Shown one piece after another: positions 1 to 6,226 of a stretch of DNA of 21,649 bases (position 1 is its first letter; the number at the start of each line of letters is the position of its first letter). Origin of the DNA: Chitinophagales bacterium (GTDB lineage Bacteria; Bacteroidota; Bacteroidia; Chitinophagales; UBA2359); contig JAHDDN010000039.1 of NCBI GenBank assembly GCA_020629335.1, positions 1 through 21,649 on the forward strand, given 5' to 3'. A model generated the notes under the pieces. That model did not search any database. It was given only the letters and a program-made list of their open reading frames with translations, and was not told where the DNA came from. Made by a program: the position numbers and the translations under genes.

Positions 1-470
1 AACTGATGTTGCGACATTTAATGTTTGTTTAAAAAAGAAAGTGGCATTGTAAAGTCAATTGATGAAAAAAACAATGTGTTTTGGGAAGACAAATTAATTT
101 ATCGGTACATTTTTTGTCAATCAAAAGTGAGCAAATTAATTAAGTGTTAAACCTATCCTATTGTTGAGACTTTTTTATATAAAGTAGTCTAAAAAGTAGA
201 AGTGAAAAAAACGTATCATTACTTAATCGCTTTTTTGTGATCATATAAATTTATTGGTTTATGTGATAAGCTTCATCCCCGATAACTGTAGGAAAAGACA
301 ATTTGTTTCAACATATTGATCTTTGAAAATCGAACTTTCCAAATGTCAAACTATTACATCTTATACTAAAGATCCATACTTGACTTGTCAAGTAAAATCA
401 ATTCTCATATATCGAATGATGAAAAAATAAATGTACTAAGATTGTCTCACATTTATTTTATCATCATTCC
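1..470. other. Leading non-coding region
   Basis: No convincing gene is visible on either strand. The first 52 bases can be read in frame 2 as a 16-residue tail ending in TAA at 50-52 (TDVATFNVCLKKKVAL), which might be the end of a gene starting outside the window, but this is too short to support. The rest is AT-rich, with stops in all frames. The only clear structure is the hairpin at 414-469. No clear TAnnTTTG promoter box for the gene at 666 was found here. Confidence 0.5.
414..469. repeat. Inverted repeat with 21-nt arms
   Basis: The arms at 414-434 and 449-469 are reverse complements at 20 of 21 positions, around a 14-nt loop. The structure ends two bases before the MITE-like element at 471-635. 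There is no long T-run, so it is not a classical intrinsic terminator, although the AT-rich stem could act as a bidirectional transcript end. It could also be the remnant of another palindromic element. Confidence 0.7.
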
Positions 471-635
471 TAAGTAGTTGAAGGTAATTATTCGTGCATT
501 CTTGATGAGCTTATTTTTAGCTTAGCCAAGGCGGTTTTCGCCAGTAATAGCAGGGCTATTGCTAAGAAAAGCAACGCAGGATAAGCTAAAAAGAGGCCAT
601 CAGAACTGCCGAAATAATTACCTTTAGCTACTTAA
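471..635 (+). mobile_element. MITE-like 165-bp palindromic element, copy 1
   Basis: The same 165-bp sequence occurs inverted at 18093-18257 with three mismatches (162/165). The ends are terminal inverted repeats of about 24 bp, starting TAAGTAG and containing GGTAATTATT. The whole element folds on itself as an imperfect hairpin: TTTTTAGCTTA in the left half pairs with TAAGCTAAAAA in the right half, and the apex is AATAGCAGGGCTATT. It contains no ORF. Such a structure fits a non-autonomous miniature inverted-repeat transposable element. No target-site duplication is obvious. It ends 30 nt before the ATG at 666, so the 5' untranslated region of that gene probably includes it. Confidence 0.8.
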
Positions 636-665
636 AGAACAATTTAACCAAAAACGTAATTAAAA

Positions 666-3530
666 ATGAAATTAGGAAAAAGCAAATTTATTAGCCGGCT
701 TGAAGAAGTGGTTGGACTGAACAAAAAGCAGTCTGAAGAAGTGTACCAAATGTTTTTAAATGATCGTTTGATTCCTTCCCACGAAGTTGTCAAAACGGTA
801 GAGGTGGTAAAGGAAGTTCCCGTTGAAGTGATTAAAACCGTAGAGGTAATTAAGGAGGTAGAAGTAGTGAAAGAGGTACCAGTAGAGGTGTACCGAGATA
901 GAGCAACATTTAAAGAAGTGCAGGTAAGCAAAGAAGTACCTGTAGAAGTAGTAAAAGAAGTCAATGTTTTCCAGCCTGTTAATGTAAACAGAGATGTATT
1001 AGTTGAGGTGGTAAGAGAAGTCAATTCTGTACAAGAGGTAGAGGTCGTAAAGGAAGTACCTGTAAGCTTGACTAATGAAGTAGAGGTTTATAAAGAAGTT
1101 TCTATCGTAAAAGAAGTGCCAGTACCAATGGTACACGAAGTAGAAACGGTTAAGGAGGTTACTGTTATTAAAGAAGTACCAGTACCCGTATATAGAGACA
1201 GAGAAGTCATCAAAAAAGTAGAGGTCATCAAGGAAGTACCTGTTGAAGTGATCAAAGAGGTACAAGTGATTAAGGAAGTGGAAGTGATTAAAGAGGTGCC
1301 AGTAGAGGTGATCAAAGAGGTAGAAGTCATCAAAGAGGTAGTTGTAAAAGAAGAAGTACCAGTAGAGGTGATTAGAGAGGTAGAGAAGATCAAAGAAATC
1401 GAGATCGTAAAAGAAATACCTGTTATCGTTGAGAAAGAGGTAGAAAAGATCAAAGAGGTAGAAGTCGTAAAAGAAATCGTGGTAGAGAAGATCGTAGAGG
1501 TGGTGAAATTACAAGAAGTAGAGGTGGTTAAAGAAATTCCAGTAGAGGTAGAAAAAATCATCCACAAAGTAGATGTCGTTAAAGTTAATAAAGAAGTTGC
1601 GACACCAGTTTTAGAAACGACAGAAAGATTGAAGACCGTAGAAATGCGTAAAGAAGTTTCAGTGCCAGTTGAAACAGTCTTCGAAAAAGTGAAGGAAGTA
1701 GAGGTTTTCAAAGAAGTACCTATCCCAGTTGAGAATAGAGTAGAAATTCCAAAAGAAATCCAGATTACTAAAGAGGTTCCTGTAATCACTAATAACACTG
1801 TTGAAACAATCAAAGAAGTTACTTTGAAAGTGGAAGTTCCTGTCGTATTAAACAAAACGAAGGAGGTGATTAAAGAGGTACAATTGACGAAAGAAGTACC
1901 AGTCGTAGTGAATAATACGGTAGAGGTAATCAAAGAAATCGAAGTCATTCAGGAAGTACCTGTAGAGGTAGAAAAGCCAGTTACTAAGTTCAAAGAGGTA
2001 GAGGTAGTAAGAGAAGTGGCAATGCCATTGAAAGAAGAGGTAGAAGTGATCAAGTCAGTTCCAACACTTCAGGAAGTACCAGTTACTTTAGTGAATACAG
2101 TAGAAATCTTAAAGCCTGTACAAGTAACCAAAGAATTTCCAGTAGAAGTAATCAAAGAAGTACAAATTACCAGAGATATCATCAAAGAAGTACCAGTAGA
2201 GGTAGTCAAAGAGGTAGAAGTGATCAGAGAGGTAGAGGTAGAAGTTACTAAGGAGGTAGAGGTGATCAAAGAAGTGATCAAGCAAGTAGAGGTAACGAAA
2301 GAAATACCAGTAGAGGTGATCAAAGAAGTAGAAGTGATCAGAGAAGTAGAGGTGGTTAGGGAAGTGCCAGTAGAAGTCATCAGAGAGGTACAAGTTACTA
2401 AGCAAAGTGAAGAAATTAGCCGTGAGATCGTTAATCGTCCAAACCTTAAAACTTATAGAACAGGTAAGGAAAGAATGATCCGTACAGGCAAAATGTACAC
2501 AGGCAAAGAATTGACTGGTGAAAGAGTAGTTAGAGAAGAAACGACCAGAGTAGAAAAGCCAGCAGCTAAAGCTAAGGTGGAGACGCCAGTAACTAAAGCT
2601 AAGGTAGAGACGCCTGTCGCTAAAGTAGAGCCAATCAAGCCTGTTAATGTAACTTCTTTTACAGAAACGAAGAAAGAAGTAAAGCCAGTTGAGATTAAGA
2701 AGGAAACTAAGCCAGTTGAAGTGAAAAAAGCAGCGCCAGCAGCTAAAACAACAGCTCCTAAATACGAGGGTACGAATAAGGAAAAAGACGACGATTACTT
2801 ACCAACTAAAGAATACGCAGGTAGAAAAGTAAACGACAAAATTAATAATGTCGCTTTATTCAAGTACGAAGATGGCCAGTACTACTTCGCTATGTATAAT
2901 GCAGATGGTACGGTAAGATTACGTTCAGAAGGATTCAGAACATCTCAAGATAGAGACAAAGAATTATCAGGCGTATTAAGATTACGTGACGACAGATCTT
3001 ACTACAAGAGAAAAGAAAATGCAACTCACTACATGGATGTTTTATATGATGAAACAGGCCGTGAAGTTGGAAGAAGCCCTTTGATGAAAAAGCCAGTGGC
3101 AGACGCAGCAAAGACTTCTACTAAGACAACAACATCTTCTAGCTCAAGTACAGGCAGTAAGGTAAAGAGAAATTACAGCCCAAGTGATGTTTACACAGAC
3201 CAAGCTTACGGCTTAATGTCTAATAACCTACAAATCGTAGAAGGAATCGGACCTAAAATCAGTACTTTATTAAACCAATCAGGTATCATCACTTGGTTGC
3301 AGTTATCTAAAACATCAGTGGAAAGATTACAAAAAATCTTAACTAATGCTGGTCCTAAGTACAAAATGCACAAGCCAAATAGCTGGCCAGAGCAAGCATC
3401 TTATGCAGCATCAGGCGATTGGTCGCAATTAATCAGCTTCCAAAAAGTATTAGATGGTGGTAAAGATGGAGCCAACAGTCTTTCAGACTCGAAACTCGAA
3501 AAATTATTAGTGAAAATGGGTAAATTATAA
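666..3530 (+). CDS. VPV-repeat protein with DUF1508-like and helix-hairpin-helix domains
   Basis: A 954-residue protein without signal peptide or membrane segment, so probably cytoplasmic. Residues 1-50 are a short head. Residues 51-490 are 22 consecutive repeats of exactly 20 residues, consensus VPVEVIKEVEVIKEVEVVKE (three VEVIKE-like hexads plus VP), and four irregular units follow to about 583. Residues 584-720 are a basic K/P/A/E-rich linker. Residues about 725-807 resemble DUF1508 (YYFAMYNADG, RSEGFRTSQDRDKE). Residues about 854-954 match the helix-hairpin-helix domain found at the C-terminus of some Bacteroidota proteins, including extended ribosomal protein L21 (VEGIGPKISTLL, AGPKYKMH, WPEQA). 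The Val/Pro and charged repeats resemble articulin and alveolin repeats of protist membrane skeletons; a filament or scaffold role is inference. The ATG at 666 is chosen because it is the first in frame and gives the head domain. The gene stands alone, with a terminator at 3563. Confidence 0.9.
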   Translation: MKLGKSKFISRLEEVVGLNKKQSEEVYQMFLNDRLIPSHEVVKTVEVVKEVPVEVIKTVEVIKEVEVVKEVPVEVYRDRATFKEVQVSKEVPVEVVKEVNVFQPVNVNRDVLVEVVREVNSVQEVEVVKEVPVSLTNEVEVYKEVSIVKEVPVPMVHEVETVKEVTVIKEVPVPVYRDREVIKKVEVIKEVPVEVIKEVQVIKEVEVIKEVPVEVIKEVEVIKEVVVKEEVPVEVIREVEKIKEIEIVKEIPVIVEKEVEKIKEVEVVKEIVVEKIVEVVKLQEVEVVKEIPVEVEKIIHKVDVVKVNKEVATPVLETTERLKTVEMRKEVSVPVETVFEKVKEVEVFKEVPIPVENRVEIPKEIQITKEVPVITNNTVETIKEVTLKVEVPVVLNKTKEVIKEVQLTKEVPVVVNNTVEVIKEIEVIQEVPVEVEKPVTKFKEVEVVREVAMPLKEEVEVIKSVPTLQEVPVTLVNTVEILKPVQVTKEFPVEVIKEVQITRDIIKEVPVEVVKEVEVIREVEVEVTKEVEVIKEVIKQVEVTKEIPVEVIKEVEVIREVEVVREVPVEVIREVQVTKQSEEISREIVNRPNLKTYRTGKERMIRTGKMYTGKELTGERVVREETTRVEKPAAKAKVETPVTKAKVETPVAKVEPIKPVNVTSFTETKKEVKPVEIKKETKPVEVKKAAPAAKTTAPKYEGTNKEKDDDYLPTKEYAGRKVNDKINNVALFKYEDGQYYFAMYNADGTVRLRSEGFRTSQDRDKELSGVLRLRDDRSYYKRKENATHYMDVLYDETGREVGRSPLMKKPVADAAKTSTKTTTSSSSSTGSKVKRNYSPSDVYTDQAYGLMSNNLQIVEGIGPKISTLLNQSGIITWLQLSKTSVERLQKILTNAGPKYKMHKPNSWPEQASYAASGDWSQLISFQKVLDGGKDGANSLSDSKLEKLLVKMGKL
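816..2414 (+). repeat. Coding tandem repeat, 60-nt period
   Basis: Starting at 816 (residue 51), 22 units of exactly 60 nt keep strict register to 2135. An 18-residue unit, a 38-residue unit (probably two fused units), one more 20-residue unit and a partial unit follow, ending near 2414. The VP or IP that opens each unit and the KE that closes it are the most conserved. Units 8-11 and 23-26 are most alike, while units 12-22 are more diverged, suggesting old duplication with recent amplification or homogenisation at some points. Hexad sub-repeats (VEVIKE) are visible inside units. Confidence 0.9.
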
Positions 3531-3562
3531 TAGCCACTTTCTCCTAATAAACAGGAATATTG

Positions 3563-3597
3563 AAAAGGGGATGCGCCATGAGGTGTATCCCCTTTTT
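3563..3597 (+). terminator. Intrinsic terminator of the VPV-repeat gene
   Basis: The arms AAAAGGGGAT (3563-3572) and ATCCCCTTTT (3587-3596) are perfect complements around a 14-nt loop and run into a T-tract. It lies 33 nt after the stop codon at 3530. Confidence 0.85.
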
Positions 3598-3630
3598 ACT
3601 TTTCATATAAGAGAGATAATTTAATACGCC

Positions 3631-3876
3631 GCAAATAGATTTCAAGGCAAGGCGCAAAAATGAAGCTTAGGAACGTTTAAAAAATAAGATTGGCATTTGC
3701 AGCTAAATATTTTGTATCAAGACAAGGCGAAAAATGCAGGCGATGCAGCGCATCGGCAAGGCTTTTCAACGAAGTATTGGTACAAAAGATTAGTTGCTAA
3801 ATGTGGAAATTATTTTTTAAACGTTCCTTAGTGTTTTAAGTGCCATTTTTGCAACGCAGAATTGGAATTTATTTGC
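3631..3876. repeat. 246-bp imperfect palindrome
   Basis: The region reads as its own reverse complement at several levels. The outer arms begin GCAAAT (3631) and end ATTTGC (3876). An exact 19-nt inverted pair, AGGAACGTTTAAAAAATAA (3669-3687) and its complement (3810-3828), forms the middle. The inner arms contain ATTTGCAGCTAAAT versus the imperfect complement near 3790-3803. The centre holds GATGCAGCGCATC. The 43-nt core at 3724-3766 recurs at 4706-4748 with two differences. No convincing ORF is present. It is probably a non-coding repeat family or MITE relic. Confidence 0.75.
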
Positions 3877-3880
3877 AAGT

Positions 3881-4040
3881 ATTTTGGGCGGCTGGTCCAG
3901 CTATCCACTCTTATGCGGCTATGGATAGCCTGTTCAGCATAGTCGGTACTTGTCTTCCACTGCGTGGCAAGCCTGCGTCCCTCCTTGCTTCACGAGGCTA
4001 TCCATTGACGCCACATACCGTTCCTATCTGGGCCGCGAAG
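3881..4040 (-). repeat. GC-rich intergenic repeat, copy 1
   Basis: This block is clearly more GC-rich than the DNA around it. Its reverse complement shares ordered blocks with 9486-9620: an exact 13-mer GGTATGTGGCGTC (here as its complement at 4007-4019), then GCAGGCT, GACAA, GAACAG and CATAAGA-GGATAG. The two copies are strongly diverged between these blocks. A 71-codon reading frame at 3840-4055 lies across it but looks like a by-product of the repeat. It abuts the 3631-3876 palindrome and ends just before the sigma factor gene. Confidence 0.65.
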
Positions 4041-4063
4041 AGTTCTTGTTTGTAAAAAAAAAC

Positions 4064-4071
4064 TATCTTTA
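4064..4071 (+). promoter_or_regulatory. Candidate -7 box of the sigma factor operon
   Basis: TATCTTTA fits the Bacteroidota TAnnTTTG -7 consensus except for the last base and lies 24 nt before the ATG at 4096. A TTG at 4046-4048 could be the -33 element, but the 15-nt spacing is shorter than usual, so the assignment is weak. Confidence 0.3.
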
Positions 4072-4095
4072 CCCCTTCAAACAGTCACTCGATCA

Positions 4096-4608
4096 ATGAA
4101 CCAAAACTTCAAAGAAATATATAATACCCATTCAGATATGGTATACAATCTATCTTTGAATTACCTACAAAATGCCCAAGATGCAGAAGAAGTAACGCAA
4201 GATGTATTCGTCAAAGTCCACGAAAAAATAGATACTTTTAAAGCTAAAGCCAACCTAAAAACTTGGATTTATCGTATTACTATTAACCAATGCTTAGACT
4301 TTCTAAAAGCAAAAAAAAGAAAAAAACGATGGGGAATTAATATCCCTATTCTTTGGGGAAATATTCCAAATGTGCCCAGTGAATTATCAGATTTCAATCA
4401 CCCAGGGGTACTGATGGAAGACAAAGAAGCGATTCAAAACCTTTTTCAAAAAATTAATAGCTTACCCCACAAACAAAAAACAGCCCTAATCCTAAAAACC
4501 ATAGACGGATTATCACAAAAAGAAATTGCCGAAGTCCTAAAAACATCAGTAAAAGCCGTAGAATCCCTATTAAGTAGAGCCAAAGCAAACCTAAAAAAGA
4601 AACTATAA
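4096..4608 (+). CDS. ECF-type RNA polymerase sigma factor
   Basis: A 170-residue sigma-70 family protein of the extracytoplasmic-function group, which directs RNA polymerase to a small regulon on an envelope signal. Region 2 spans roughly residues 8-77 (MVYNLSLNYLQNAQDAEEVTQ, then LKTWIYRITINQCLDFLKAKKRKKR). Region 4 spans about 115-170 (LPHKQKTALILK, GLSQKEIAEVL, and KAVESLLSRAKANLKKKL, the recognition helix). Length is normal for the family, and there is no extra domain. It is followed by a small membrane protein, a Spy/CpxP-like protein and an MbnP/MbnH pair, so it probably controls that block and itself. The 212-nt gap to the next gene is occupied by a palindromic repeat. The target promoter cannot be read from this window. 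Confidence 0.93.
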   Translation: MNQNFKEIYNTHSDMVYNLSLNYLQNAQDAEEVTQDVFVKVHEKIDTFKAKANLKTWIYRITINQCLDFLKAKKRKKRWGINIPILWGNIPNVPSELSDFNHPGVLMEDKEAIQNLFQKINSLPHKQKTALILKTIDGLSQKEIAEVLKTSVKAVESLLSRAKANLKKKL

Positions 4609-4691
4609 AAACCCAATACCAAAGGAATTTGTTAATAAAGCCGTCTAAGTAAATAATGATGAAAAAGAAATAAACAAAAATTGGCGCAGGA

Positions 4692-4770
4692 TTTTTTTAG
4701 CTAATAAGGCAAAAAATGCAGTCGATGCAGCGCATCGGCAAGGCTTTTTAACGCATTTAGCTGAAAAAAA
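4692..4770. repeat. Palindromic repeat with shared 43-nt core
   Basis: The outer arms TTTTTTTAGCTAA (from 4692) and TTAGCTGAAAAAAA (to 4770) are near-perfect complements, and the centre is GATGCAGCGCATC. Positions 4706-4748 match 3724-3766 at 41 of 43 positions. It separates the sigma factor from the downstream operon genes and could act as an RNA hairpin in the intercistronic message, or simply be an inserted repeat. The 4609-4820 gap contains nothing else recognisable. Confidence 0.75.
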
Positions 4771-4820
4771 GACAAGTCAAGATTGTATATTTATTTAAGA
4801 ATCATTATCAAAGCAATACC

Positions 4821-5102
4821 ATGAAACCCGAAAACAACAACATCAATACCCTTAAGCGCATACAAAAAGTATCCGCTCCACCCTTTTTATTCACCAGAAT
4901 AGAAGCCAAAATAGAACAGCAAGCTTTTGCTGTATCTACTAACTGGCTATTGGCCAGCAGTTTCGCACTATTATTGCTGCTTTGTCTGAATGTATACTTT
5001 ATTAACCAAAATTTTTCATCCGACTATTCCAGCACTGAATCTAGCCAATCAATCTTAGATGGGATGAGTATTGATTATTCTAATCAATTGTATCATGAGT
5101 AA
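4821..5102 (+). CDS. Small single-pass membrane protein, candidate anti-sigma factor
   Basis: A 93-residue protein with a soluble N-terminal part (residues 1-42, with the stretch VSAPPFLFTRIEAKIEQQA), one transmembrane helix at about 43-62 (WLLASSFALLLLLCLNVYFI) and a short Ser-rich outer tail. The PPFLFTRIEAKI segment is typical of small proteins encoded directly after ECF sigma factors and before Spy-like proteins in Bacteroidota. An anti-sigma role, with the cytoplasmic part binding the sigma factor, is inferred from position and topology. It lacks a recognisable zinc-binding anti-sigma motif. Its stop overlaps the next start by 8 nt, which suggests translational coupling. Confidence 0.8.
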   Translation: MKPENNNINTLKRIQKVSAPPFLFTRIEAKIEQQAFAVSTNWLLASSFALLLLLCLNVYFINQNFSSDYSSTESSQSILDGMSIDYSNQLYHE

Positions 5103-5544
5103 GACCAAATTATTAACAATATTAGTGATCGTGCTAGTGCTAATTAATATAGCTGCTCTATCGGCCTTTTTTATAGGCGGTAAAAGGGGACATCATGTCC
5201 CTAAAAAAATGGTGATCCACCAATTAGATTTAAATAAAGCCCAAATAGAAAAATATGAGCTTCTTATTCGAGATCACCAAATACAAATTAGAGAGAAACA
5301 GCAAGGAATGAAATTGGCAAAACACGAGCTTTTTAATTTGTTACAAAAAAATGATTATCACGAAAAAGAACAATTGATAGATAAGATTGCCGAAATACAG
5401 AAAGAAATAGATCGTATACATTTTCAGCATTTCGCCGATCTAAAAAAAATCTGTCATGCCAATCAAATTGAAAAATTTAATACATTGACAGATGATTTGG
5501 CTCGTGTCCTATCACCTCATAATAAAAAAGGTCCTAAACATTAA
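5095..5544 (+). CDS. Spy/CpxP-like periplasmic stress protein
   Basis: A 149-residue protein anchored by an N-terminal hydrophobic segment (residues about 5-25, LLTILVIVLVLINIAALSAFF), followed by an all-helical, charged region with the layout of the Spy/CpxP/heavy-metal-sensor (LTXXQ) family: LDLNKAQIEKYELLIRDHQ, then LAKHELFNLLQ, then a helix around EIQKEIDRIHFQHFADLKKIC. Family members act as periplasmic chaperones or sensors of metal and envelope stress. The ATG at 5095 is preferred over the in-frame ATG at 5071: it gives a clean MSKTK start before the membrane segment and an ATGAGTAA overlap with the previous stop. His-rich patches (GHH near the membrane, SPHNKKGPKH at the end) could touch metal; that is inference. 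Confidence 0.85.
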   Translation: MSKTKLLTILVIVLVLINIAALSAFFIGGKRGHHVPKKMVIHQLDLNKAQIEKYELLIRDHQIQIREKQQGMKLAKHELFNLLQKNDYHEKEQLIDKIAEIQKEIDRIHFQHFADLKKICHANQIEKFNTLTDDLARVLSPHNKKGPKH

Positions 5545-6226
5545 TTATTTGCATCCAATATTCACTATACTAGTCGTCGCTTTAATAAGTATGAACTTAT
5601 CTGCTCAATCAGATAGTCTTCAATTACACTTTGAGGCTTATTATGAAGATCATCTTATTACCCTAGAAGATACCTTGTATTTTAAGGAAAAACCGATCAC
5701 ATTTACTGTGATCAAATATTACCTTAGCAACTTCCATTTATTACAAAATGAGGAAGTCATTTGGACGGAAGAAAATAGTCATCATCTAATCAATGTGGAG
5801 GATAAGGAAAGTGAATACATCCATCTAAATATCCCTGCTAAACTAAATTATGACGCCATCCAATTTGACTTGGGAATCGATAGTCTCACAAATGTATCAG
5901 GTGCTATGGGTGGTGATTTAGATCCTACTAAAGGAATGTATTGGACTTGGAACAGCGGTTATATCAATTTTAAATTAGAAGGGCATAGCCCCCTTTGTAC
6001 AAGTCGAAAAAACGCTTTTCAATATCATTTAGGGGGGTATTTACCACCCTTCCAAAGCATCCAAACAATCCAACTGAAAATAAATCAAGCGGAGCCTATC
6101 CATATACAGTTAGCTATCGACAAATTTTTAGAAGAAATAGATTTAAGTCAAGCACACAGCATTATGTCTCCTAGTAAAGAAGCAAAAAAATTATCTCAAG
6201 CCGCTGCCCAAATATTCAATCATTGA
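5492..6226 (+). CDS. MbnP-family periplasmic protein
   Basis: Up to 244 residues, exported: a hydrophobic segment ends at the likely signal peptidase site LSAQ/SD (near residue 39). The mature part matches the MbnP family, the partner of the di-heme enzyme MbnH: FDLGIDSLTNVSGAMGGDLD, then GMYWTWNSGYINFKLEG, then FQYHLGGYLPP. In the studied MbnP, MbnH oxidises a tryptophan to kynurenine, which then helps bind copper; the WTW pair here is the likely counterpart. The four-cysteine motif seen in many relatives is missing, with a single Cys in the SPLC segment. The start is uncertain: ATG 5492 overlaps the upstream gene by 53 nt, while TTG 5549, four nt after the upstream stop at 5544, would give a short signal peptide (LHPIFTILVVALISMNLSAQ). 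It overlaps the next gene by 4 nt. Confidence 0.85.
   Translation: MIWLVSYHLIIKKVLNINYLHPIFTILVVALISMNLSAQSDSLQLHFEAYYEDHLITLEDTLYFKEKPITFTVIKYYLSNFHLLQNEEVIWTEENSHHLINVEDKESEYIHLNIPAKLNYDAIQFDLGIDSLTNVSGAMGGDLDPTKGMYWTWNSGYINFKLEGHSPLCTSRKNAFQYHLGGYLPPFQSIQTIQLKINQAEPIHIQLAIDKFLEEIDLSQAHSIMSPSKEAKKLSQAAAQIFNH

Noticed and set aside
2..52. Possible C-terminal tail of an upstream gene
   Set aside because: Sixteen codons are too few to recognise or to distinguish from chance in AT-rich DNA.
816..2414. Regular 60-nt spacing suggestive of a CRISPR array
   Set aside because: The periodicity is in-frame protein repetition with gradual divergence across the whole unit. There are no identical repeats separated by unique spacers, and no cas genes.
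644..2638. Several Thr/Ser-rich minus-strand reading frames opposite the VPV-repeat gene
   Set aside because: They are antisense readings of the 60-nt coding repeat, whose regular GTA/GAA-type codons avoid stops on the other strand. They have no independent start or domain evidence.
3881..4040. Possible structured RNA gene in the GC-rich blocks
   Set aside because: The GC-rich composition and small hairpins are suggestive, but no tRNA, rRNA or known ncRNA motif is present, and the second diverged copy fits a dispersed repeat better.
3840..4055. 71-codon plus-strand reading frame
   Set aside because: It runs across the end of a palindrome and a GC-rich repeat, has an odd composition unlike neighbouring genes and no recognisable domain. 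It is explained by the repeat.
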